Positions 14,411 to 24,316 of a stretch of DNA of 64,000 bases are shown piece after piece. The DNA is from Pagrus major. Its lineage: Eukaryota > Chordata > Actinopteri > Spariformes > Sparidae. The notes beneath the pieces are model-generated. The model had not been told where the DNA came from, did not search any database, and saw only the letters and a list, made by a program, of their open reading frames with translations. Where the stretch lies: contig NC_133216.1 of NCBI RefSeq assembly GCF_040436345.1, positions 14,154,110 through 14,218,109 of the forward strand, read 5' to 3'. The position numbers and the translations under genes were made by a program. Position 1 is the stretch's first letter, and the number at the start of each line of letters is the position of its first letter.

Positions 14411-16147
14411 GGGGGGCTCGCAAGCCCCTCCTGCCGCTTCCTCCTCTCCCTCTCCGTTCGTTTTTTCTCCCTCTTTCTCCCTCATCTCCTATCTGTTTGT
14501 CTATCGCTCACACTCTCCTTCACCGGCCGGGACCAATTGAGACATCCCCTCCCCTGGGAGTGCAAAAAGGAAAGCAAGAGAAAATCAATAGGGAAGATGA
14601 GTGAAGACCTGGGGGTCCCATCAAAAACTGAATGCTTCTCTCTGTGCTGGTATGATTCACACGCACACAGAAACACACAGAGATAGACAGAGGTAGGAGT
14701 AGGAAGGTAGAGGTAAACACGGGCTCGGAAAATGTACAAAACTAGCCTGCAAAATATGTCATTTTTTTGTGCTTTTTTTAGGATATTGTCCACATAAAAT
14801 GACCTGAGAAGCCCTTGCATCCGTGTACACATGCAGCAAGAGAAAGATGTGAGATTGATCCCTTCATGGAGATTTGTTTGACAACAAAAAGATATTTTCT
14901 AGAAAGAGAGAAGAGGGAAAAATGAGGCAAACATAAATGCCAAGCTTTGTGTATCACCCTGGCTGTAATTTGAGCTGAACAAAATGTCACCATATCGCCA
15001 ATCAGTGCAACTTTAATTATAGCACAGTTCCAGCAACATTTGCATGGTTTCCTCCGCCTGCAAGAAGAAAAAAAAAGGATTTAAATAAACAAGACTGAAC
15101 CGAAAGAAGACAAACAAAACTCATTCCTATGTGTCATTTCCTGACCTCAGCCACCTCTGCTGTTTCTGAGGAAAGACACACATGTCTTCATAATGTTGAG
15201 CGTCAGGGTTAGGGTATGTATCCATAACTTATAACACTGCTGTGCTCTTCCATCCCAACTCGAGATAACCCCGGGCAGGACATTAAATGATTGTCTGAAA
15301 ATAGAACCGTTCAGATGAAAGGGAGGATAAATAATGCAGAAAGAATACAAAACCTCTTATGGGGATAACTAGTCACACACACACGCACGCACTCAAACAC
15401 ACAAAGATTTTTCCTTTTTTTTAGTTCACAGTGAAGAAAAGTGAATGGATGTAACAGGAAGGAGGAGGACCCAGTGGAGACACACATGCTTCTTGCTTCA
15501 TCTCCTCCCACTCCTCCTTGTCTGCCATTTTTTTTCCGCTCACAGTCAGACTTCATGACATACTCTGTGTCTGTGGGGAGGAATAATGTTGTCCCAGTCA
15601 CGGCGTGTTTTTCCTGCCCACCAGAGATCAGACACAACACACAGAGCAGGATTTCCAACCCCGCTGCCTCATCATTTTTTCATCAGTTCTTGATCAGAAT
15701 GCGTTCAACCAGGACGGCTGATTATTTTTACGCAGAGGCTAATGTGTCACTGTCTGAGGGTTTGTGTTGTTTTTACTCTTTTTTTATTCCTGTATTTGTT
15801 AAGGTTAGATCACCAAATTAAAACTATGAGTCATTTATTATGATTTCTGGTTATGGGGTGTTGCAATGCTGGGTCATGTCTGATAAATAAAACATTCAAG
15901 ACAAACCTTTTCAAAGCCCGCCTGCTGCCTGACTAATTTCGAGCTGAAATGTTTATTCATTGGCCAAATTAAACATGCATGTTTTGAGGAAAAAGCACAA
16001 TGTCAGTGCACTTCACAGGGCAGCTTTGTGCTTGTGTAGGGAGACACCTAGTGGTCAATGATGCATGTAGCGTTTATATGGGCATGAAAAGATGATTGAG
16101 GGTCCTTTAACTTGGTTTATTTGCTTGACAAGTGCAAAAAGGGTTCT
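14411..16147. other. Gene-free intergenic DNA
   Basis: No gene recognised. Short open frames around 14402-14830 and 15311-15820 are low-complexity (Ser/Leu/Phe- or His-rich) and lack family similarity or good splice context. Confidence 0.45.
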
Positions 16148-16463
16148 TTAAAGGTGCGTTACATAGTTTTGGGGAGGACATTTTAATCAGAAGAGAAAGA
16201 TCTTTATTTATATATTGTTTTTATGACTGAATAAACAAACTGATCTTAAAGGACAGCACATCTTCATACTGTTTTACTTTGTTTATATGTGGCGGACCCT
16301 GCCACCTTTCTAGCTTCAAAGAGTGTTCTGTTACCCTATTTTCCTCTGTGAATGGCTTGGAAAAGATAAATATTACAGAGTTTGTATTATTACCTCATTA
16401 ATATTGTAAATATTAAAATTCTGAGTTTGAATTTCTTCTCCAAAACTACAAACTGCCCTTTAA
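16148..16463 (-). mobile_element. Short inverted-terminal element, family A copy 1
   Basis: Begins TTAAAGGTGCGTTACATAG and ends with CAAACTGCCCTTTAA, its approximate inverse. The interior matches the reverse complement of copies at 16642-16995 and 18716-19064, including the AGAGAAAGATCTTT stretch and the GTCCGCCACATATAAACAAAG region. Non-coding, about 316 bp, so a MITE-like non-autonomous DNA transposon. The superfamily is not determined. Confidence 0.75.
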
Positions 16464-16641
16464 CTTGCTCTATTTTAGAGTAGGCCTGTGTGTAAAAAAA
16501 GTGCTTTAATGAATCCATATTTTAGGGATTACTTGAGGATTAGTTTCATATGAGTTTATTGGCCAAAACTCTTAATTAGGCTCCAGTAATGCCCCTTATG
16601 CTTCTGATTTGTCTCACAGGCCTACCCTAAAACAGACTCAT

Positions 16642-16995
16642 TTAAAGGGGCAGTATGTAGTTTTGGAGAAGAAATTCACACTCAGAATTATAACATTTAC
16701 AATATTAATGAGGTAATAATATATATATATTTTAATAACTTAATAAACAAGCTGTTCTCAGAGGAAAATAAGGTCCCCAGAACACGGTTTGAAGCTAGAA
16801 AGGTGGCGGGGTCCGCCAAATATAAAAAAGGAAAACGGTATGAAGTTGTGTTGTCCTTTAAGGTCAGTTTGTTTATTCAGTCACGAAATGAAGAGAGTTT
16901 GTTTATCAAGTTTATTTAGGCTTAAAAATCAGTCAATGAAGATCTTTCTCTACTGATTAAAATTTCTCAACCAAAACTACACAGTGCACCTTTAA
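16642..16995 (+). mobile_element. Short inverted-terminal element, family A copy 2
   Basis: Starts TTTAAAGGGGCAGTATGTAG and ends ACAGTGCACCTTTAA. Same family as the copies at 16148-16463 (opposite orientation) and 18716-19064 (same orientation). It lies about 450 bp upstream of the fucosyltransferase start. No coding capacity. Confidence 0.78.
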
Positions 16996-17443
16996 AAGCT
17001 AAATGACTAATATGTCTTGCTCTATTTACAAAATGTCCTCTGCTTATTCCATCAGCAGGACACCGCGCCCTGGCCCGAGCTGTTTACTCAGCCTAAAAGT
17101 GTCTGAGAGGCCAACAGGTCTCACAAAAGGCCCATTCACCGGTAACAGGAGCCCGGACCACCGCTGCCACGTCAAGATGTTTGAGCATGCAGTAAACTGC
17201 TGCTGCAAATGTTTGTCTGTTTAGAGACTGCTGCTTAATATTACGACAATGCAGCTTGACGGACCTGTTCCGCTGGTGTCAAAGTTGACAAACATTGTCG
17301 GCACTCCTCAATGGAACTGAAACAAAAGGGAGATTAAAGTAGGGCAGTAAGGTGTGCCAGCAGGATGCGGGGGGACTACATTTCCTGAAAAGTTTCTAAT
17401 AACAGCTGATTCTGTGAGAGGTTTCTGCAGGTGAAGGGCGTCG

Positions 17444-18613
17444 ATGGGAGTTGGAGCTCATTGGAGAGCAGCGGGCCGCTCCACAGCTCACAGAGCAGAC
17501 AGGAGCTCAGGTTTGTCCCTGCGGATAAAATGTTGTTTACGTGTTCTCAAGAGGAGAAGCTCCCCTGTGTGCGTGGCCATGTTCTGCTTCGTGTCATTCC
17601 TGGGAGCCTGCCTGCTCTACCTGCCGGACCCGCCCGCTCTGCAGTCGTTGGTGTCTGACGAGGACATCCCGGTGACGCTCCTGATCTGGACGCATCCGTT
17701 CGGCCGGCACCGCAAACTTCCGGACTGCGCCGCGCTCTATCAGATCAAAGGGTGCACGCTCACAGATGACTGGGGCGCGTACGGGCAGGCTGACGCGGTG
17801 CTCATACACCACCGGGAGGTCGCCACCGGCACCACCGAGCTGCCGCCGGAACCGCGGCCGAGTGCGCAAAAGTGGATATGGATGAACTACGAGTCCCCCA
17901 CGCACACGCCCAGACTGTGGAGGTTTGAGGGTGTTTTCAACCTCACACTGACCTACCGGACAGACTCAGACATTTCCCTGCCTTACGGCTACCTGGTCCC
18001 TCGTGGACACACAGTTAAGGGTCCCCAGAACCGCTCCACGCACCCGCTCAAAGTACCCTCACGCTCAAAGCTCCGCCGGCCCCGCTTCCTGGCCTGGGTC
18101 ATCAGTAACTGGTCGGAGTCTCATTACCGTGTGGCTCTGTACCACCAGCTCCGCCGGCACATCCAGGTGGATGTGTTCGGACGCGCAGGCCGGCCGCTCC
18201 CAGAGGACACCGGGGGCGACGTTGTGCGGCTGGTCCGTCGGTACCAGTTCTACCTGTCTCTGGAGAACTCGCAGCACACCGACTACATCACGGAGAAGCT
18301 GTGGAACGCGGTGCTGGCCGGGGCCATCCCGGTGGTCCTGGGTCCGTCCAGGAAGAACTACGAGCGCTTCCTGCCGCCCGAGGCCTTCATCCACGTGGAT
18401 GACTTCCCCACGGTGAGGGGGCTGGCTCTGTACCTGCTGAAGCTGTGGCACAACCCGGCGAAGCTGCGGAAACACCTGGACTGGAGAGGGAAGTACAGCG
18501 TGCACCAGCCCGCCATCTGGTCTGAGCACTACTGCACGGCCTGCAGGGCGGTGCGGAGGAACAGAGGCAGGACTGATGTGGTCAAATACCTGACCCCCTG
18601 GTTTCACTCGTGA
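17444..18613 (+). CDS. Alpha-1,3-fucosyltransferase (GT10 family), FUT9/FUT4/FUT7-like, intronless
   Basis: A single open frame of 389 residues encoding a Golgi type II membrane enzyme that moves fucose from GDP-fucose to N-acetyllactosamine acceptors, making Lewis x-type epitopes. A hydrophobic anchor lies at about residues 42-60. The acceptor motif HHRE (122-125) has Arg where alpha-1,4-capable enzymes have Trp, so 1,3-linkage is expected. SPTHTP (151-156), NLTLTYRTDSDI (166-177) and the GT10 signature ENSQHTDYITEKLWNA (274-289) follow, then VVLGPSR (297-303), FIHVDDF (315-321) and a C-terminal CTAC (364-367). N-glycosylation sequons are at 166, 196 and 222. The length suits the family, whose coding regions are usually single-exon. 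The true start may be Met46, just inside the anchor, but the upstream Met gives a more normal cytoplasmic tail; a splice-like CAG precedes the frame. The middle looks closest to FUT9, but the exact paralogue is uncertain. The GC-rich codons contrast with the AT-rich surroundings. Confidence 0.92.
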   Translation: MGVGAHWRAAGRSTAHRADRSSGLSLRIKCCLRVLKRRSSPVCVAMFCFVSFLGACLLYLPDPPALQSLVSDEDIPVTLLIWTHPFGRHRKLPDCAALYQIKGCTLTDDWGAYGQADAVLIHHREVATGTTELPPEPRPSAQKWIWMNYESPTHTPRLWRFEGVFNLTLTYRTDSDISLPYGYLVPRGHTVKGPQNRSTHPLKVPSRSKLRRPRFLAWVISNWSESHYRVALYHQLRRHIQVDVFGRAGRPLPEDTGGDVVRLVRRYQFYLSLENSQHTDYITEKLWNAVLAGAIPVVLGPSRKNYERFLPPEAFIHVDDFPTVRGLALYLLKLWHNPAKLRKHLDWRGKYSVHQPAIWSEHYCTACRAVRRNRGRTDVVKYLTPWFHS

Positions 18614-19215
18614 TAGACAGCTGCAGCACCTCGAGCAGCTGTGAGAACTGATGGACAGTGTTGTGATGAAACCCTTTCTGTTGTTAACTGCTGAAACCAC
18701 AAACATTTGGGAGGCTTAAAGGAGCACTATGTAGGTTTGGAGAAGAAATTCAAACTCAGAATTGTAATATTTACAATATTAATGAGACAATAATACATTT
18801 TTTTCCCCCATAACTGAATAAACAAGCTGTTCTCAGAGGAAAATAAGGTTCCCAGAACACTGTTTGAAGCTAGAAAGGTGGCAGGGTCCGCCACATATAA
18901 ACAAAGTAAAACAGTATGAAACTACGGTTTGTTTATTCATTTTATTCAGTCATGAAAACAAAGAGAGTTTGTTTCTTTAGTTTGTTTTAAAAAATAATCA
19001 GTGAAAGAAGATCTTTCTCTTCTGATTAAAATTTCTTCCCCAAGACTACACAGTGCTCCTTTAAAAGGGAAGAGATTATTCTATATTTTGATTTTATGGT
19101 TGATTTCTTTCACTTTCCCATGATTAGTGGGTTGTTTATTTGTCTAGTTTTTATAAATATGAACTGTGAACATGTGGACACTTTTGCAATAAATTCAATT
19201 GAGTGACATTTTTCT
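18614..19215 (+). other. Probable 3' UTR of the fucosyltransferase gene
   Basis: After the stop at 18613 the first clean AATAAA is at 19188-19193, followed by an AT/TG-rich tail, so the transcript probably ends near 19210. The UTR would contain the family A element at 18716-19064, more than half its length. Boundary inferred from the signal only. Confidence 0.5.
18716..19064 (+). mobile_element. Short inverted-terminal element, family A copy 3
   Basis: Starts TTAAAGGAGCACTATGTAG and ends ACACAGTGCTCCTTTAA, which are near-perfect inverse ends. It aligns by eye with copy 2 over its full length, including AATATTTACAATATTAATGAG near the left end and GAAAGAAGATCTTTCTCT near the right. It lies within the likely 3' UTR of the fucosyltransferase gene. 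Confidence 0.8.
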
Positions 19216-19698
19216 TGCTGGCATGTGACTTTTTTTAATTATATTTTGTTCTAACTCGTGTCACACTTCCACTGTCAATTTGATCAAGTAGTTTGAACTC
19301 TTTTTCTATGTCCCTACACACACATGCATCAAACCACATAAAAAAAACTCATAACATTTTACCAGAGATAAGATTATAATTGAATATAATTCCTAAAGTA
19401 CAAGATTAAAACCCTGTAAATAACCACTGTGACTGAGCAATCCATGACTCTTCATTCACTCTGAAGTAGTTTCATGTCCCACATGAGGCAAATCATACTG
19501 TCGCACTTTTTGAAAAACATATTTCCTAAAGCAGGATGATAAATACATCCTGATAAAAATGAGCTGTATATTTTTATTCATAAAAAATGTATACCCTTAA
19601 CATTAAGTTTGTCTAAACACAATGTCACTGACCTTTTTGGCGGTCTACACATGTGGAGCGTCCAGTTTGAAGAATCATCTACTCAAGGCTCGTCTATA
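19216..19698. other. Intergenic DNA, nothing recognised
   Basis: AT-rich DNA between the fucosyltransferase polyadenylation signal and the Tc1-like remnant. No exon, RNA gene or repeat identified. Confidence 0.4.
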
Positions 19699-20152
19699 CA
19701 CTGATCAGCCACAACATTAAAACCACCGACAGGTGAAGTGAGTGACATCGATCATCTTGTTACAGTGCAATGTTCTGCTGGGTCCTCTTGACACTCACCA
19801 CTCATCCAAACACCCCCCAGCAGGACAATGTGCTCTGACACACCACAAAAACTGCTCAGGAACAGCTTGAGAAACACAACAACGAGCACAAGGTGTCAAC
19901 CTGGCCTCCAAATTCCCCAGATCCCAATTCAATCGAGCATCTGTGGGACCTGCTACAACAAGTCTGATTCATGGAGGACCCATTCCCCAATAAACATGAC
20001 CCAAAGGATCCACCACAAATGTACCAGACACCACAGGACACCCCCAGAGATCTTATGACCATGCCATGACAGGTCATAAGATCTGTTTTGGCTGCACAAG
20101 AGGAACCTGCACAATAATGAGTAGGTGGTTTTAATGTTGTGGCTGATCGGTG
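19699..20152 (-). mobile_element. Tc1/mariner-like transposon, internally deleted
   Basis: The ends CACTGATCAGCCACAACATT (left) and the inverse AATGTTGTGGCTGATCGGTG (right) are terminal inverted repeats of about 29 bp. Both are flanked by TA (19697-19698 and 20153-20154), the Tc1/mariner target duplication. The interior (about 19895-19975, plus strand) still spells a degraded PNSPDLNPIEHLWD-type transposase C-terminal block in shifting frames. At 454 bp against the roughly 1.3-1.6 kb of full elements, it is a dead deletion derivative. The strand is tentative. Confidence 0.8.
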
Positions 20153-20154
20153 TA

Positions 20155-21670
20155 TTAGGACATTTGCAGCACAGCTTGTGTTAAACCATACATTTATTGA
20201 CCTCCATTTGTTTGAGAAACACCTACACCCACTAAAGCTTAGGTGTCCCACAGGCTCATCAGACTGAACACTCACATAGACAGCCTGTTTTGAAAATCAT
20301 ACTATTATGAATATTTTCTCTTTTACATTATTTGACATGTTTTGAGGCAGCCACTGATTTCATCTGATTGCATTACAATGAGAAAATCATCTGACAGACA
20401 CAACGCTTGCTTGAGATGATTCATCGCTGTAAACATTTACTGTTGTCAAATATGACATTTCAGCTTCAGCATCATGCAGTCTAAATTGTATGGTGTGACA
20501 GTACGAGTTATTGACGAATGGTGATAAAAACTGTAGTTTATTATCTAGTTTCACATCTTTCCACGTTGGGCAATTAAGGGCAGGTGATGGATGTATTCAG
20601 AGGGAGTGTGTGTATTTAGAGGGAGTGTGTTAGTATGTTTAACCTGTGTGTGCACAAATCAGGCAGGCAATATTGCCACTCTCTCCAGGAAGTAAAAGCT
20701 GCCTGTTTACGTGCTTCTTTACATGGATAGCATCCCTGGATCTGACCTACTATTAGCTTAACGCCATATGGTTGATGCTCGAGTCATGATAGGCCAAAAA
20801 TAGCTCTCCAAGCCTGTTCTTTGAGTCTTCACGTCATTGATTGATTGATTGCAACACTGTAGAGGTGTTGTTTGACCCCAGATTGTGTCTTTTTAGTGGT
20901 CTTCATACCTCTGGCACGACTTGCTATAGTGTGAGACAGCTTTACTAACCCACTGATGCTTTTACTCTCTTTTATATGTCATATAGTTGAGGCTGTAGCA
21001 ATAAGGCAGAACAAAGGTAGAGGAGAAGTTGAACATGACTGCCCCTTTATTAAAAAAAAAAAGGCTTCAGTAGTCACTTGATAGGAATCAGAAGCTGTGA
21101 TGTGGATCGTTTAAATTTACACCTCTGTGTTAGTGCCCTGACACAGAATTAACACTTTACACTGTCAAATGAGATATTTCCTGCAGGCACACGGACGGCG
21201 AGTAATGTTGCGCTCCATAATGAGCAGCTGTTAAAAACCACTGACGTCTATCAGCAATAATGCTTTCAGACGGCCAGACCCCTCATCCCTGTCATCATCC
21301 CATTCATGCACATGAGGGACTTATTAGCATATCTCGTTACTGTGAGTGAAATCACTCTTTATGCTTTCTAATATAGATGAAGCTGAAGCTTACATGTCTT
21401 TATTCAAAGTATCTTGACAGGCCATACGTCTCCACTGTGGGATGTTGTACAGTTGACCTAGTAGTATATAAAGGAAGGGCACACCTCTTATTGTTTCTAG
21501 TGAAACATAGAAGGCTGAAAGATGATCCACACCGCAGAAACAGGCTGTGTAGGATGTCTTGCAGGTGTATTGCACTCACTAGTGTGCAAATATTGTGCTC
21601 CTCATGTATCCCCTCCCATTTTACTGCAGTAAAAAGCAACTGATACTGAAAATGATGGGATCAATCTGTT
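20155..21670. other. Intergenic DNA, nothing coding recognised
   Basis: No exon supported. The stretch 21180-21330 has balanced composition with CAGCTG and homeodomain-like TAAT cores (CATAATGAGCAGCTG, CAGCAATAATGC) and could be a conserved non-coding element, untested. Confidence 0.4.
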
Positions 21671-21675
21671 TTAAG

Positions 21676-21862
21676 GCTGCAAATAATGATTATTTCCATT
21701 GTCGATTAATCTGTCGACTATTTTCTCGATAAATCGATTAGTTGTTTGGTCTTTAAAACGTCAAAAAAATTGTTGATCAGTGTTCCCCAAAGATTTCCAG
21801 TGATGACATCCTCACATGTCTTGTTTTGTGGATAAATAGATTAATCGTTGCAGCTCTAGATT
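21676..21862 (+). mobile_element. TAATCGATTAAT-type short element, family B
   Basis: Begins GGCTGCAAATAATGATTATT and ends AATCGTTGCAGCTC, which are inverse ends, with GTCGATTAATCTGTCGACTA inside. Related fragments occur at about 975-1060, 3482-3950, 55577-55800 and 59345-59430. This is a common type of fish non-autonomous DNA element. Confidence 0.65.
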
Positions 21863-22344
21863 GTTTGTAAATGATAATCTATTGAGAGAAAAACAGCCAT
21901 CCCGAGCTGTCCTGATGTAGAGAAGTCACATTTTTTTGTGTTTCTGCTGACTGAGGTTGGTTCCCACATCTGTTGATTTGACACAAGGAGAACCGCCATT
22001 GACCTCCTCTCTCATCGAACGCATCTGTTCTGTCACAGGCGGCCAAAAAGGACGAGAAGAAGGTCGGTATGTTTAAGCAGAACCAGATCCAGGAGGCTAG
22101 AGGACAGATGCTGAGGTGAAACTCAGTGGGTAATACTTTATATTACGGAGCACATGTTGACCATTAACCTGTTGCTCATTAGCATGCATATTAGTAACAT
22201 ACTGGAATTTTATTCGTCATTGTAGAGCACTTCATCTGCATGAGTATATGCTACGAGAACACTGACTTAGAGTTTTCCCTCAGGAGCCTCCTACTTGCTG
22301 CTTATCAAATGAAAGTAAGGAAGCTGTTGTATAAATCACAAACT

Positions 22345-22808
22345 TCAAGGACAACTTCACCCAAAAATGTAAATTCAGTCATTATCTACTCACCCTCATG
22401 CTGATGGAACGTCAGGTGAAGTTTCGTAGTCCATTAAATATTTCTGGAGCTTCACAGCAAAACAGCGTCACAGCATTGTCCTGAACAACTGAAGTAGACG
22501 AGGACTGGTTTCACTCACTAGAAAAACACATGAAAAAAGCAACAAAAATGGCTCAATACATCTCGTCCAGTGTAATTCATATCTCCAGTAGCTCTGATAT
22601 CTCAGATTGATTCGCAAATATTTTAATTACACCCTTATTCAAGCCAAAATTTTCACTGTAGCTGCTAAGCCAAAAGCGTTAGCGTTTTAAAACAAGTCCC
22701 CAACTACTTCAGTTGTTTGGCAGAGTGCTGCAACACTGTTTTTCCTGTGAAGCTCATGAAATGTTTTGAGGACTATGAAACAAATTTTTGGATGAACTTA
22801 TCCTTTAA
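22345..22808 (+). mobile_element. Short inverted-terminal element, family C
   Basis: The left end AAGGACAACTTCACCCAAAA and the right end TTTTTGGATGAACTTATCCTT are inverse of each other. The interior (ACTCACCCTCATGCTGATGG) is of a kind seen repeatedly in fish genomes. About 460 bp, non-coding, inserted between pseudo-exons 2 and 3 of the myosin light chain relic. Confidence 0.7.
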
Positions 22809-23284
22809 TATGCTTTAATGGGGATGATACGGACTATTTTTCTGTTACAAAAAACACAAAACTACAGGTGTTAATTATGTCCTGATAACTCAAATAAGTC
22901 TAAAATAAGTCTGTCAACCACAGAATATTTCCCCCATTATGAAGTGAGGCCTTGCTCAACCTGAACCTGAACCTGTTTAGGTTCATAAATGTCAAACTAC
23001 AAGTGAGTTATGAGCTTCAACTGAGATTGTGGAACATATTTTAAGCTAGAAAGATTTATGTGGACGCTAATAACACTAGTACATTTGTGTTTTGCTACAT
23101 AAGAATAGATAAGCAATAAGAAGTATATAGGTTTTTTTTTAAAGAATAGTGGCCTAGAAGATTTAGATAATAGTCATGCAGAATAAGGTATGAATAATTG
23201 CTTTATAATGATTATAAAGAGTCATTATGCTACTAATATGCATGCTAATAAACAGCTGGTTATGGGATAATATAAAGTGTTACC

Positions 23285-23286
<2 letters not shown>

Positions 23287-23320
<34 letters not shown>
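23287..23320. repeat. TG microsatellite
   Basis: Seventeen TG units, 34 bp, between pseudo-exons 2 and 3 of the myosin light chain relic. Confidence 0.98.
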
Positions 23321-23323
<3 letters not shown>

Positions 23324-24228
23324 AGTACATGTAGGACTCCAGCTCTGTCCTTCCTGCTGTGTGGAGCTGTACTGCCTCCTCTGGTAACCTGTGTAACTGA
23401 CCTCTGCTTGCAGGCGTTCATGTTTATGGAGCAGAACAAAGACAGTAGCACTGATAAGAGCGATAGTACAAGTATTTATTAGCTATTACTCATTCAGGCA
23501 CATTTTGTATTTGCACGTAACAAGCTCAGAATGCAGCTGTACATCTGAAACTTTCTTTTGTTGGGATTTTCTTTCATTTGTTGTTTCACTGATGCATATT
23601 TCCCTACATGATCACAGTCAACAAGTATGATGAATGAATGGCAGGTTGCCTGAACGTTGGTAATGATTACCTCAGTGAGATGATGAAGGAGTGCTCAGGA
23701 GCCACTTGTGTACACAGTGTATTGCTCAACATGTTTTTTTTTTCAATTTTGGAGTTTCAGCATTAGTTTACTTGTCTTTTTCCTTTCAGTAGAAGTTGGA
23801 CACATGGGTGATTTAAATTTCATTCTCATTTCTCAGAAAAACAAAGTCATATTTATGCAGAAATCACTAATAATCATAGACTCATAGTATCTAATCTTGG
23901 GTATCTTGATCTAAAATATTTTCTTTTAGTTTGGTTTGTGTTATTGTTTTAAGTGATCCTTTATTCATGCTTAGTTCAGTCCAAAACTTGAAAAACTTGC
24001 CTTGGATTGAAAAACATCAACAGCATCAAAAATATTAAAGAAAAGCCAGCGATGACACATAAAGTATCATGTGAAACTGTGAGAGCGCAGTCTGCATCAT
24101 GTCTACACAGATAAGCAGTTGTTCCTCGCAGCTTTACCTGTGTTTTGTCAGGATCTGACCCAGAGGAGACGATACACAACGCCTTCAAGCTCTGACCCAG
24201 AAGGAACAGGAGTCCTCTGGGGGGAGGA

Positions 24229-24250
24229 GTGTGTCTGTGTCTGTGTGTGT

Positions 24251-24315
<65 letters not shown>
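24229..24315. repeat. TG microsatellite abutting pseudo-exon 5
   Basis: About 43 TG units with two CT interruptions, starting right at the expected donor of the decayed myl10-like exon 5. It may have expanded over the old splice site. Confidence 0.97.

Positions 24316-24316
<1 letters not shown>

Noticed and set aside
17003-17224. 73-codon frame just upstream of the fucosyltransferase
   Set aside because: No similarity to the N-terminus of the family and no splice path into the main frame; possibly 5' UTR.
18003-18706. Frames of 137 and 213 codons overlapping the fucosyltransferase
   Set aside because: Shadow frames of the GC-rich true coding frame.
19828-20275. Opposed frames of 76 and 139 codons
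   Set aside because: Lie in the Tc1-like remnant and its flank; only the transposase-derived phrase is meaningful, and it is broken.
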